Shown: piece by piece, positions 24,001-34,083 of the stretch
Position numbering within the stretch: position 1 is the stretch's first letter
How the letters are laid out: each line of letters begins with the position of its first letter
Origin: Adineta ricciae
Lineage: Eukaryota > Rotifera > Eurotatoria > Adinetida > Adinetidae
Direction of reading: 5' to 3'
Assembly (NCBI GenBank): GCA_905250025.1
Contig: CAJNOJ010000199.1
Span: 1 to 64,000 of the forward strand
DNA length: 64,000 nt
Position numbers and translations under genes: made by a program
Notes under the pieces: model-generated
Databases searched by the model: none
What the model was told of the DNA's origin: nothing
Seen by the model: only the letters and a program-made list of their open reading frames with translations

Positions 24001-25761
24001 TCAAATATTTCTTGTTATTAGTTTAACCCACACTTCTTCTGGTGCAATGACAGCCCGTTCACGTATATTAAATTTATTCTGAAGTTGCTCACCAGGTAGA
24101 ATGGAATATTCACGAAGTAACCGCACTAACAAAATCTTCATTTCAATTAATGCAAAGCGCATACCAATACATTGCCGTGGTCCTGCTCCAAATGGTAGAT
24201 ACGCCATTGAATGACGTTTTGTTTGATGACGTTCAGGACAAAACACATAAGGATCTTCGGGTCCCCAAAGTTCACGATCATAATGGACTGAATAGATGTC
24301 TGCATGTATGAAAGTATCTTGAAAAGAAGACATGAAAATGTTTCATCAGGTTATACATCTTTTAATTACCTTTCTCAATTGAAATTCCTTGTACAATCGT
24401 ATTTTCGACAGCACGTCGTTGAACTACTGTATTAGCAATTGGATACATTCGTAAAACTTCGGAAACAAACATATCCATGTAAGGCATCTGAGCAACGGTA
24501 TCATAGTCAGGATATTTTTTAGCGTCTTCATTCGAATCAGCATCTTCATTACTCAATGAAAGTTGATCAATCTCAGCCTGAAGTTTTTCTTGAACTTCTG
24601 GATGTAGAGCAAGTACATATGTTGCATAGGCCAACGATGTTGACGTTGTTTCATATCCAGCTGCCATGAAAATAAGAATATTACTGATAACTTCATCTCG
24701 AGTTAATCGATAATTTGCTTTACTCGTATCTTGTGAATTATCCTACAAAAAAAACTTTATGTTTATCTAATCATTCAGATTACGAAATAAAATCCTTACA
24801 TGAATCTCCTTTTCATCAGTCATGACTTGCATCATCAATTGTAGAACATCGACTCGAGAACTTGGTGTTTTCTGTCTCTGTTCAACAACTGGATCTAATC
24901 GATTGAAAAGCCACATACCTGGAAGTTCATGCAACTGTTTTTTGGTTATTAAAGGTAAAATATGAAGATTAATGAATGACCGTGCAGCATTGAAACTAAA
25001 AAAAACTTTTCCAATAACAATTGCCAATTCTGGCACAAGTTGAGACAATTTTGCAGCAGGATTCAATCGAATATTACGCGAAAAGATTTCTTCCACTTTT
25101 TTAAAAAATATATTATTTGGATTATTTTGTAAATCAGTATCAATTCCAAATGCACACCGACCTAAACAAGATGCATTATTAGTTAGAACACAGAAATTCC
25201 TTTAAATATACACTTACATATAACATCCATTGTCATTCTTTTGTAATAAATATAAATATTGAAATCATTTCCATTACGGCCATGATCACTTAATTTTTCC
25301 ATGACATTAGTGATACATCCGTTAATAAGTGGACTCATCATTTTTAATTTTGCAGCTGAGAATGTTGGATTGATAACATGACGATGTCGACGCCACGTGG
25401 CACCAGATGATGAAAGGACATTTCTAATTTTGCTACCTGAGAAGGCTTGTCTTCGTGCAGGAAAATTCAGAAATTGTTTGACGAAAACTTCCTGAAGAAA
25501 ATCAGGATCGCTAACAACAAATGTTGGACTCGTTCCTTGATAGATTCCATAGATTTTACCGTATTGTTTTGTCCAAGTTTCGAGTTGACGATGAAAAGAT
25601 GGGACTCTCCACAATTCTTTCATATGTCCGAAGAAAAAACGGAAAGGTGGTGTTGGAATAGCACGTCGACGAAAGTATTGATAGCGTTGATGTAGAAGAA
25701 ATATATAATAAAGCGTAAGACTAGTCAATATGAAAAGAAGAATGATTGACAAATGTAGCAT
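24001..25761 (-). CDS. Cytochrome P450, CYP3-clan-like
   Basis: Four exons (25218-25761, 24800-25161, 24370-24742, 24001-24317) with introns of 56, 57 and 52 nt give 531 residues. The ATG at 25761 was preferred to an upstream one because it begins the N-terminal membrane anchor (MLHLSIILLFILTSLTLYYIF), which is followed by basic and proline-rich residues (RRRAIPTPP). Diagnostic motifs are intact: WRRHRH in helix C, AGYETTS (331-336 region) in the I helix, E397-x-x-R400 in the K helix and the heme loop FGAGPRQCIG with Cys476. It should be an ER-anchored heme monooxygenase using NADPH-P450 reductase. Overall sequence resembles CYP3A/thromboxane-synthase-type enzymes. The substrate cannot be predicted. 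A low-complexity acidic insert (SNEDADSNEDAKK) lies before the K helix. Confidence 0.88.
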
Positions 25762-26177
25762 TTTCTTGATTATCGTTTTTTTTATTTCGCCACTTGTGAT
25801 GAAAAAATGAATATGAAAGAAATAAAAACACTCTTTCCTTTTATACACAGGGTTCAGGGTTGATTTTTTCTCATTCTACATATATATATCTGTATTGACA
25901 TAAAGTACGTTCGAGAACGAAGAGCGATAAAATTCATAATCGATGACCTTTCGCACTTTTACAATTGATAACGAGTGTATTCTAAGTACGACTTAAGGAT
26001 GTATATGAATAAGATTAAACATACTCTTGGATATCCAAAGAATAAGAAATTATCAGTATTAGCGAGTCTTTCACGAAACAGAAACTATAGCCGAATCGAA
26101 TAGCTTTCCTGCAAGAGATAATGAAATACTTTTTCATCATTCATCACACATTTTATATTTTAATTTCATGTTAAAAT
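25762..26177. other. Intergenic between P450 and GT11 genes
   Basis: Upstream of the P450 start and downstream of the GT11 stop. No further gene seen. Confidence 0.4.
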
Positions 26178-27140
26178 TTAATTAGTTTTATTTAAAAATG
26201 AAAACCAAGGTGGAAAATAATCTTCTTGTCTACAATTGACATCAAGAGGAGAATGATCTGGTTTCGAATCAATTATGATTTCACCTACTTTATTATTTAA
26301 AAGAAATCCAGCCCACCATCCAAATGTTCCAACTGTAAGAATAAGATGATCACACATAGTTAATATCGCTAAATCCTCAATTGCAGCAAACGATTTCGGT
26401 GTTATTAAAACATTGTTTGTGCGATTAAACAATTTCTGACAATATAATTTATCATCTGATACGATCAGAAATGTCACTAAACGATACTTGAGTTGAAAAT
26501 ATGACATAGCATTAAATATATATTTATCTGATGAAACAGGCCGATGAATTAAGAGGAAATCGCCGCGACGAATATGAATACCTACAAGAGTTGAATTATG
26601 CCTATTGATACTTCTATTCAGAAATTCATTAACATGGTTTAAAGTTAATTCTTTAAAACGTAATTGTTGTTTTATCTGTTTTTGATAATCAATAAAATAT
26701 CTACAAACTTGCCAAAATCCCGATAATTCTAACGAATAATTATTATTTGGATTCAAGAGATGAGGATAAAATGTACAATGAGTATTGATTATTTCAGTCG
26801 AATTTGAATAAGAACTTAAACGAGATTCTGGTGCGAGATTCCGTAAATTAATATCGAACGAATCACTAAGTCTCGCAATAAAATGTGAGCTAATGTATAA
26901 TTGACATGATCGATTAAGTGATAAACCATAAGCAACAGCAAATTGAAATAAATTATTGCCAAGTCGACCATTAATTTCACGTAAAATGATAATACATTTC
27001 TTAGAATTCTTCAAATGAATAATATTCTTCCATAATTGTGAAATATAGCTTATTTTCGATTTCATATTATACACCATAGAACAGCACACAATTGTAATCA
27101 TAAATATTATTATCAAATTATAATTGTTTTCAAGGAACAT
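26178..27140 (-). CDS. GT11 family alpha-1,2-fucosyltransferase-like enzyme
   Basis: A single exon of 320 residues. The ATG at 27140 gives a type II membrane layout: a short cytosolic tail, a TM anchor (NLIIIFMITIVCCSMVY) and then a lumenal catalytic domain. A longer frame extends to a GTG at 27200 but is unlikely to be used. Family motifs are clear: GRLGNNLFQFA (residues ~58-68), the GDP-fucose-binding VGIHIRRGDF, FLIVSDD and TVGTFGWWAGFL near the C-terminus. It probably transfers fucose from GDP-fucose to a galactose acceptor in the Golgi. Several N-glycosylation sequons are present. The lack of introns contrasts with its P450 neighbour. GT11 genes are patchy in animals and common in bacteria and nematodes, so transfer is possible but not shown. 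Confidence 0.85.
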   Translation of the reverse strand: MFLENNYNLIIIFMITIVCCSMVYNMKSKISYISQLWKNIIHLKNSKKCIIILREINGRLGNNLFQFAVAYGLSLNRSCQLYISSHFIARLSDSFDINLRNLAPESRLSSYSNSTEIINTHCTFYPHLLNPNNNYSLELSGFWQVCRYFIDYQKQIKQQLRFKELTLNHVNEFLNRSINRHNSTLVGIHIRRGDFLLIHRPVSSDKYIFNAMSYFQLKYRLVTFLIVSDDKLYCQKLFNRTNNVLITPKSFAAIEDLAILTMCDHLILTVGTFGWWAGFLLNNKVGEIIIDSKPDHSPLDVNCRQEDYFPPWFSFLNKTN

Positions 27141-28337
27141 TTTCAATATTGATTCATTTTTATTAGTACAAATAGAACCTCTTAAACTACCCAAGCGCAC
27201 ATGTACTCAAACGAGCTGCACACTTTGAAGTGCATGGGCGAAAACTTAGAATACTAATGAAAGAGAAGAACGAACGAAAAAAAAGGATACAACATGTGCG
27301 TTATACCATGACGGTGAAAAAAAATTTTGAATCATTATACTCACATGTAATAGAATCAATCATACGAGAAGAAAATGAATACATTTCATTCACCTCTACG
27401 ACAACATATCGATAATAAGTCGCTCTTTTCGTTCTCTTCTCCTCTTATCTGTTATTATCATGCACAGTGACTCATCCTCTTGATTTTCCGGAAGGAATTA
27501 GAGACACACTCGCTGTCGGCCGAGAAATGATAACCTCGACGGGCATGACGAGTGGCACACAGGAAGAAGTGCATGCTAAGAAAGTCGGTACTTCCTGATT
27601 TTAGGCAGTACACAGAACGGATAACAAGAGATTATATGATATAGATGCCAGTAAGATGCTGTCAGAAAAGCAAAATTGATAGCTCATTCGTTTCATAATT
27701 GTTTAATCTTTTCATATAAGCTTAAAGATAAAAATTAAATAAAGATGAAAACAAGTAAGGCACTGCGATTGCTACTAGCCTTCAGTTGAATCATGACACT
27801 GTGTCGCAATGACCTGGGATGATGGAATATTTGGTGTTATCATGCTTTATTCAATATCATTTGGGTCTCATCTCATCCATCTTTACTTCCTGTTACTTAT
27901 TTAGATGTCATAAACAATGGTGCTGACAGTTTAAGTATGTACTTGCAAACGTTCATTAAATCAACGAAAATATTTTAAATTAACGTTGTCGTGCAGTTGA
28001 TGATTGTTAAAAATGAAGAACAGATCGTATATAGATATAAAAAGATACTCGTAGTTTTGTCAGTACCGACATATACGAGAATGGCGCATCTCTTAAGATA
28101 AAAGAGCTTAACATTCGAATTATTGAGTGTGAGTAGTTGTAAAATGCCTCATGTTGTTTTTATTAATGATATTTCTATATTATTACAAAGCATTCTTGCA
28201 TTCCATGAAGCCATTGATAAAAAAAGAAGCCAACGACATCAACGCATGAATTCATCTGTTTTCTAAAGATTATTTTGCTATAGCTGGGCTTTGCACGACG
28301 ATGTATCTTTCTTTTAGAATAAATCCATTATAATTTC
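27141..28337. other. Intergenic, divergent promoters expected
   Basis: Lies between the divergently transcribed GT11 gene and a GPCR. No domain-coding ORF was found. A TGACTCA (AP-1 type) word occurs near 27469 and a run of TATA-like sequence near 28030. Confidence 0.35.
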
Positions 28338-29294
28338 ATGTCATCTGATGAAATACTTCGTTTGAATTTCATAGCTCAAACTATAGTAATATATGCTGGT
28401 TCGTCGATGTTTATATGTGGTATTCTTGGTAATATTGTAAATATTTTCCTATTTACTTTTCATCGCCAATTTAATAGTTTATCCATATCAAGATTTCTTC
28501 TGTTTTCTTTTTTCGGAAGTCAATTAAATCTTCTCAGTGCATTTTTACCTCAATTAATTTCTCGAATAACCGGAAATGATCCATTAGTGAAATCTGAAAT
28601 ACTTTGCAAGTTACGATGGTTTTTTGGGCCGGTAACAGGAACAGTAGCATTACATGGAATTTGTTTAGCAAGTGTCAATCACTATTTGTTATCATTACGA
28701 AATATCCGTTATCATCGATGGATAACACAGCGTCGTTCTTATTTCATTTGTTTGTTTGTTTTATTTTATTCAGTTTTGTTCATAAGTCCAAATTTAATTT
28801 ATTTTACACATTGGATTAATATATCTAATATAACTACATGTGATATAATTAATCCAATTGCTGCTAGTTATAATGTTTATATTGGTCTTGTTATATATAG
28901 TTTGATCCCCATATTCGTTTTATCAATATTATCTTCCTTAATATGGTTTAATATACGAAAGATTATCATTAGAGGGAACGGTATAGAACAAACCATAACT
29001 GGTTTATTAGTCGGTCAAGTCGTAATGGTTTTATTCACAACAATTGCTTTTGTAATGAGTCGAATATATTTTCTTTATACAAAAAATTTTCGGAAAGATT
29101 CTCTTCGTTTAGCACAAGAAAATGTAGCTTCAAGTGTTATGCTATTATTTAGTACAAGCACGCATTGTATGTCTTTTTATGTTTATTTTTCGGTTTCGAA
29201 AATGTTTCGTCAAAATTTATATCATATTTTTTATAAACAGAAGCGTCAAATTCAACCAATGATTGGGCTACAACATATTGTTCATCGAATATAA
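28338..29294 (+). CDS. Orphan rhodopsin-like GPCR (318 aa)
   Basis: A single exon with seven hydrophobic segments. TM1 carries GNIVNIFLF (the class A N residue). CKLRWFFG places the conserved Cys at the start of TM3. The DRY position is degenerate (ASVNHYL). Basic loop 3 contains NIRKIIIRG, and TM7/helix 8 reads FYVYFSVSKMFRQNLYHIF. It is closest within the window to the receptor at 32263, sharing CK.RW.FG, the AQEN block before TM7 and an identical MSS..I.RL N-terminus. The ligand is unknown. AATAAA at 29391-29396 follows. Confidence 0.8.
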   Translation: MSSDEILRLNFIAQTIVIYAGSSMFICGILGNIVNIFLFTFHRQFNSLSISRFLLFSFFGSQLNLLSAFLPQLISRITGNDPLVKSEILCKLRWFFGPVTGTVALHGICLASVNHYLLSLRNIRYHRWITQRRSYFICLFVLFYSVLFISPNLIYFTHWINISNITTCDIINPIAASYNVYIGLVIYSLIPIFVLSILSSLIWFNIRKIIIRGNGIEQTITGLLVGQVVMVLFTTIAFVMSRIYFLYTKNFRKDSLRLAQENVASSVMLLFSTSTHCMSFYVYFSVSKMFRQNLYHIFYKQKRQIQPMIGLQHIVHRI

Positions 29295-29390
29295 ATATTA
29301 ATGTTTACATATTGTATTGTTTAGTTTTTTCAATATAATTTCAGAAAGAATATCAACAATGTGTTCCTTTGATACGATTGAACATTCAAA

Positions 29391-29396
29391 AATAAA
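29391..29396 (+). terminator. Poly(A) signal of the GPCR at 28338
   Basis: AATAAA 97 nt past the stop. Confidence 0.45.
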
Positions 29397-30031
29397 AAAT
29401 TTGCATAGTCACATTGTTCATAAAGGAAAAGTATTGGGCGGGTACCGACATCACTTGACCGTTGTCTCCGCACATTAGCTACATGATAATAATAATAATA
29501 CTAATAATAGTGTCCCATAAGCTTAACACCCGATGGAGGTGGTCACGGTTATTATTAATATTTTCCGTATTCAGCCGGGTTCTATCATCTTTTCATTTTA
29601 CATGTACGAACGGCGGTATCTACATCCTCTTCCATTAAAATTTTCATAATTAGTATATTTAAATAGGCGATTAAGAATGCTTTTATCAAATTAAATTCAC
29701 AAATGCGTAAAATGAAACCACATTCCATCCCATTAACTTTTTTCCATGCGCACGTCATTACCGCTTAAGCTACTATCGTAATAATAAACTTTCGAGAAAA
29801 CTCAGTTATGTAATATGCCTCCTGGTTGCTACGAGATATTATCTTGTGTTGGATGCGCGGTATCTTATATTATTCTCTCTGTTCGTCTTTTTTTTAAATT
29901 TACTTTCATCTCGCTCAATGCCTAGCCAACTGCATATATCATCATATGCAAATTTTAACAACCTTAGAACAAGCATGAAATGTATGGTCTACCAAGCTCT
30001 CATTAATTAATACGGTGCGCTAGCACCGTGT

Positions 30032-30562
30032 TCTTGAGTAGGGGTGAACCATTTCCGTTAATTTCCACTTAATTAAGTGATTAACGTATAAGAAAGATCT
30101 TCTATTGCTTCAGAGGCAATTGTAGATTCATGAACAAAAACTCAAAGGACCATGATTAATATCGCATAATCGGAGTAAAATGCTGACTTCCTGTAAGAAA
30201 ATTAGCAACCAATGGCGATCTCTGGAAGCCAAATACAATCCGAGGTAAAAAAACATCATTATATAAGGCCTTTCAGGTAGATTTCCTGTGAAAATGAGTT
30301 TTTGAAAAAAAAATCACGTTCATCAGCAGTTAGTCAAAATTGACCAATCAGAATTCGAGGTAATAAGCCTTGGAATAAAGAATTTTTCCAAACTAGTTCC
30401 CACGATAGTATTAATCTGAGAGGTGAGTCTCTTACCAGGGTACTGGTAGTTAATGCTTGGTCCTATAGATTATGATTATTTAACAGTTTAGCAGTTAATT
30501 AAGTGGAAATTAACGGCCGTGAATTAAGTAGAATTAAATTAAATGGTCCACCTCCATTCTTG
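30032..30562. repeat. Nested ~0.53-kb inverted-repeat element (MITE-like)
   Basis: The left arm (30032-30079) carries GGTGAACCATTT and CGTTAATTTCCACTTAATTA. The inverse of the right arm (30491-30562) carries GGTGGACCATTT and the same CGTTAATTTCCACTTAATTA with ~26 extra nt between. A stem-loop (ACGGTGC/GCACCGT, loop GCTA) sits just outside at 30012-30029. It looks like a MITE inserted into the larger element. Confidence 0.5.
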
Positions 30563-30981
30563 ATTTTCATCGCGTCTTTTTATTATTATTATCTTTTCTC
30601 TTTCTCGACAAGGCGTCCAAAGTTCATTTTAAGTGACCTGATGATCTAGAGAATGGAGTATCACTAGTCTACCGAACGAACGTTGCTAAGAAACTATGAC
30701 CATGTAGGTGCTGAATTTTGTGTTCTAATTTGGTTTTCATTTTCGCTCTGCCCAAAATAAAACACGGATTTAGTGGTAAAATGTGGTGATAATATTTGCT
30801 GCCGTGAAGATAATTAAGTGAATGCGGCGACCTCATGTCTCTCTAGATTTTAGTTCATAGAGGATTTGCGTTTAAGCTGAGTGGTTATAGAACTAGCCCA
30901 TTCAGTCATTTGAAAAGTATACAAACGCCAGCGAAACTCAGCGCACCGTATTTCGCGGCCGGGCGAAGCCTGACAGCCTAT

Positions 30982-31620
30982 CTAGTTTTAATAAATGTTC
31001 GAAATAATCGCCGTTGTTATCCATACACAATCGAATTCGTTCAACTCACTTCTCGAATGTTTTCCTATACACTTGTTTATTTGAGGAATTCATGAAGCCA
31101 CTCGCGGCACGGTATAATGATTCAGAATCGTTTTGATCAGTGAGATTTTTCTTCATGAGATCAAATAATGAAAAATCACATAATGCCGTATGTGGAGAAT
31201 TGGGTGAATGCCTTATTCTTCTTCTGATATCTTCCACATCAAGGCTATTTTGACACTTATTCGCCAATATGCGAGGGCCCATTATTGTAGCGAATTCTCA
31301 TATATTGGACACTACATTTGAGACACTTTTTCAAGGATACTAAATAAGGCCTTTGGAGCGAAACGACTTTGTCTTACTAGTGTAGATGGAAGATTCTTTT
31401 TTTCACATTCGAGCAGCATTCGACACCTTTCGACCAACTTACATCTCCATTCCTTCTATTGTAACATAAGGATCTTCGTTAATAAGACTACACGTCTTTT
31501 TTTCAGTATCCCAATTATGATGTCAGCAATGGGTCTACCAGACCATGCATCTTCCTCGATATCTTCTCGATCTTGCCGAAATAACTGCGATCACCTTTCT
31601 ACTGTTCTCATACGTCGGTG
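30982..31620 (-). pseudogene. Decayed mariner-type transposase
   Basis: Minus-strand fragments match the mariner family. The N-terminal part reads LFRQDREDIEEDAWSGRPIA (the F..GRE.VEDD.RSGRP linker). The C-terminal part reads HSPNSPHTALCDFSLFDLMK, equivalent to H.PYSPDLAP.DYHLF with the last catalytic Asp. It is followed by a tail ending IDNNGDYFEHL-like (here MDNNGDYFEHL). Several stops and frameshifts interrupt it. Two of the stops are TGA exactly where the family has Trp (before SQLFRQ and before VERIRLC). Confidence 0.7.
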
Positions 31621-31904
31621 TTGAAGTGAATAATGTATGATTTAATCTCCACTATATTGCTTTATTGTTCTTTAAGCACGATCAAACACTGTGTTTACGC
31701 ATAGAATCACCCTCGCCCACCCAAGAGCAGTCGGCTGGACATTGACCGAGATGAAAGTAAATTTTAGAAAAAAGACGAACAGAGAAAATAACAATAAGAT
31801 ACCGCGCATCCAACACAAGATAATATCTCGTAACAACCAGGAGATAGACTACACAACTGAGTTTTCTCGAAAGTTTATTATTATTATACTAGTTTAAGTG
31901 TAAT

Positions 31905-32262
31905 CAAATAGGACAGGAAATTGGAGCTTTCTTTTCCCTATCATCCTGAGTAGAATAAATGTTTCTTGAAGTCTTCTCTAATAGATTAGGATATCTCTGG
32001 CGCTACTTCTGGACTGACACAAGTAAATTTATATGCACCAAGAGTAATACTGTCTTAAAAAATGAAGTTGTTTTCCATATTGCACTCTTTTTTATATTTG
32101 ATTTTGCTTTTAATATTTTTATAACAACAGTGAATGAGAACAAGATGCACAACGAGAAATACATTTCATATCTTCTTTTCTTCCATTCAGAATAATATAA
32201 GGATATGCATTAATACATAACAAATAGCAGTCGTATGGCAGAGAATATGAATAAAGTCTACT
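31905..32262. other. Intergenic, nothing recognised
   Basis: Flank of the long-TIR element, 3' side of the GPCR at 32263-33258. Confidence 0.35.
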
Positions 32263-33258
32263 TCATTGTCGCCAAATTACCTTAATTGCAACTTGACGAG
32301 CAAATCTTGTGATTGGAAGGTTTGATCTATGTGGTGTTACTTGATTGCGTTTTCCATAGGAAAAAGCGGCTCTCACATTTCGTCTATATGCACTTGACAT
32401 TATAATATATATATAAAATGTTCCAATATTTAATAAAAAACTGGGAACAACAGATACAGTTTTCCACAGATTTTCTTGCGCTATTTGCAAATCCGATTTC
32501 ATCCGTGACTGAGTAATTTGTGCATATAAATTATATACAAAATTGGGAAGCGAACTAATAAATATCACCGTATATTCAACTAACATCATTCGAGTCACTT
32601 CTTGACGAAGTCGATTGTGTTGTTCGCGGCGTATTGACCAAAGATTATACCATGTAAGCATGGAAAAAAGGCCAAGAGTAATTTGTGGAATACTATTGGT
32701 CATAGTTAAATTAAAATAAACGATAAATTGTTGATATATAACTCGATCGCTACTTGACGCCATACATCGATGTCCCGAATAATAAATAGCATCTGGCATA
32801 AAAATGATGATATAAGCAATACTAATCATAGTTGTAATTATAACAGCTCGTTCGAATGTAATCAATCGTCGATATCGTTCATTGCGTGATGTATAGAGAA
32901 ATCGATCAATACTTGATAAACAGATACATGTAAATGACATGTTAAAACTCCAGCGACCAAATAACCATCGAACTTTACAATAAAATATTGAACCAACTAG
33001 TAGATCGACACCAGTGATAGCTAGCATTGAACGTTGAAAACGAGATGTCCATAAAGAAGTGAGATTACTAACGAAAAACATAATCATAAAAACACAATTT
33101 GACATTTGTCGAAGTGTTTTATTTCGAAGAAAAGCAACGATATTCAATAGATTTCCGATTGTTCCAATGATGATGAGAACGAGTATAACATATCCATCAA
33201 AGATTTTGGCAACAGATTGAAGACGAATAATTTCATTATTAGTTAATACACTTGACAT
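32263..33258 (-). CDS. Orphan rhodopsin-like GPCR (331 aa)
   Basis: A single exon with seven TM helices. TM1 has GNLLNIVAFL. TM3 begins with FYCKVRWLFGRW and ends with SSIDRFLYTS (a DRY variant, DRF). The following loop is RNERYRRLITFERA. Loop 3 (NLWSIRREQHNRLRQEVTRM) is basic. TM7 ends FYIYIIMSSAYRRNVRAAF. Paralogous to the inverted gene at 28338, with the 2.15-kb transposon lying between them. Ligand unknown. Confidence 0.82.
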   Translation of the reverse strand: MSSVLTNNEIIRLQSVAKIFDGYVILVLIIIGTIGNLLNIVAFLRNKTLRQMSNCVFMIMFFVSNLTSLWTSRFQRSMLAITGVDLLVGSIFYCKVRWLFGRWSFNMSFTCICLSSIDRFLYTSRNERYRRLITFERAVIITTMISIAYIIIFMPDAIYYSGHRCMASSSDRVIYQQFIVYFNLTMTNSIPQITLGLFSMLTWYNLWSIRREQHNRLRQEVTRMMLVEYTVIFISSLPNFVYNLYAQITQSRMKSDLQIAQENLWKTVSVVPSFLLNIGTFYIYIIMSSAYRRNVRAAFSYGKRNQVTPHRSNLPITRFARQVAIKVIWRQ

Positions 33259-34044
33259 GAGTGAATTTGAAGATGAAAAATATGAGAATGGATTATTAAA
33301 AGAAAAATTTTACACAGAGTTCTCTCCTACGTAAATGGGGAGAAAATACCTTTATTAAGGAAAATATCTGTTGATGTTATTCGAGGCTAAAGAATATTAT
33401 TAAAGGATTATCACGTAGATTCGAAGACCTTAAGAAAATTAACCTTTGGCAGCATATACGGTAAAAATGAACTTTAAGATCTATGTCACATTATGTTCCA
33501 GAGAAAATTATTGATTGATATACAACAGGTGAAAAAAAAATTTTGAGCCTGTAAGTAACACTTACAATAGTTAATATTGTAGTATGCTCTCAAAATGGCA
33601 GCAATAAAACAAAACTGACTTAGTACATTTTTATTCTTGAAAATCATCTTTATGTCAACTATAACATAATTCTCCTTCACATCTATTATATACTCATATT
33701 CTTACTCGTTTGAGTAATAGAATTTATGATAGATTTGGGATTTTACAATCTGAGCTGATGGAATTCTAAATGTATGTTAAAATATTAAAAAATGATGTAT
33801 ATTTGACTCTTCATTTAATAGTAAAAATATGACCTATTTTCTCTCATAATTACTTTATTTGATAGAAGAATGATACAACAACATAATTTCCAAGGATTAT
33901 ATCGTAACATTCTAATGAGAAATATCAGCGAAAAAAAATGATCAACTATTCCTATACTATATGAAGAACTCGTATTTAAGAATCTTATAAAGAATATATA
34001 CAGGCGTGTTTGTGCATAAAAATCAGTGTTATTTAAATAGAAAC
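33259..34044. other. Intergenic upstream of GPCR at 32263-33258
   Basis: A+T-rich with no gene seen. Confidence 0.4.
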
Positions 34045-34083
34045 CGCTCGTCGAGAGTGACTCACATTACCCTCGGCTGCAAA
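34045..34083. repeat. Solo copy of the MITE terminal repeat
   Basis: CGCTCGTCGAGAGTGACTCA and the following ~19 bases match the left end of the element at 2856 with only a few differences. No inverted partner was found within ~3 kb. It contains TGACTCA, an AP-1-type word. Confidence 0.6.

Larger units (their letters stand above)
29756..31904. mobile_element. 2.15-kb DNA element with ~178-bp terminal inverted repeats
   Basis: Positions 29756-29933 and 31727-31904 are inverted copies of each other over their full length, with only scattered differences. Shared blocks include CTTTCGAGAAAACTCAGTT, ACGAGATATTATCTTGTGTT, GGATGCGCGGTATCTTAT and CTCTGTTCGTC. Similarity ends sharply at the inner side (GCC.ACTGC) and near TTAC/CTTAA at the outer side. 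The interior holds decayed mariner transposase sequence (minus strand) and a nested inverted repeat (30032-30562). No clear target duplication was found, so the exact termini are uncertain. Confidence 0.7.

Noticed and set aside
25447-25695. Plus-strand ORF within the P450 gene
   Set aside because: Antisense shadow of P450 exon 1.
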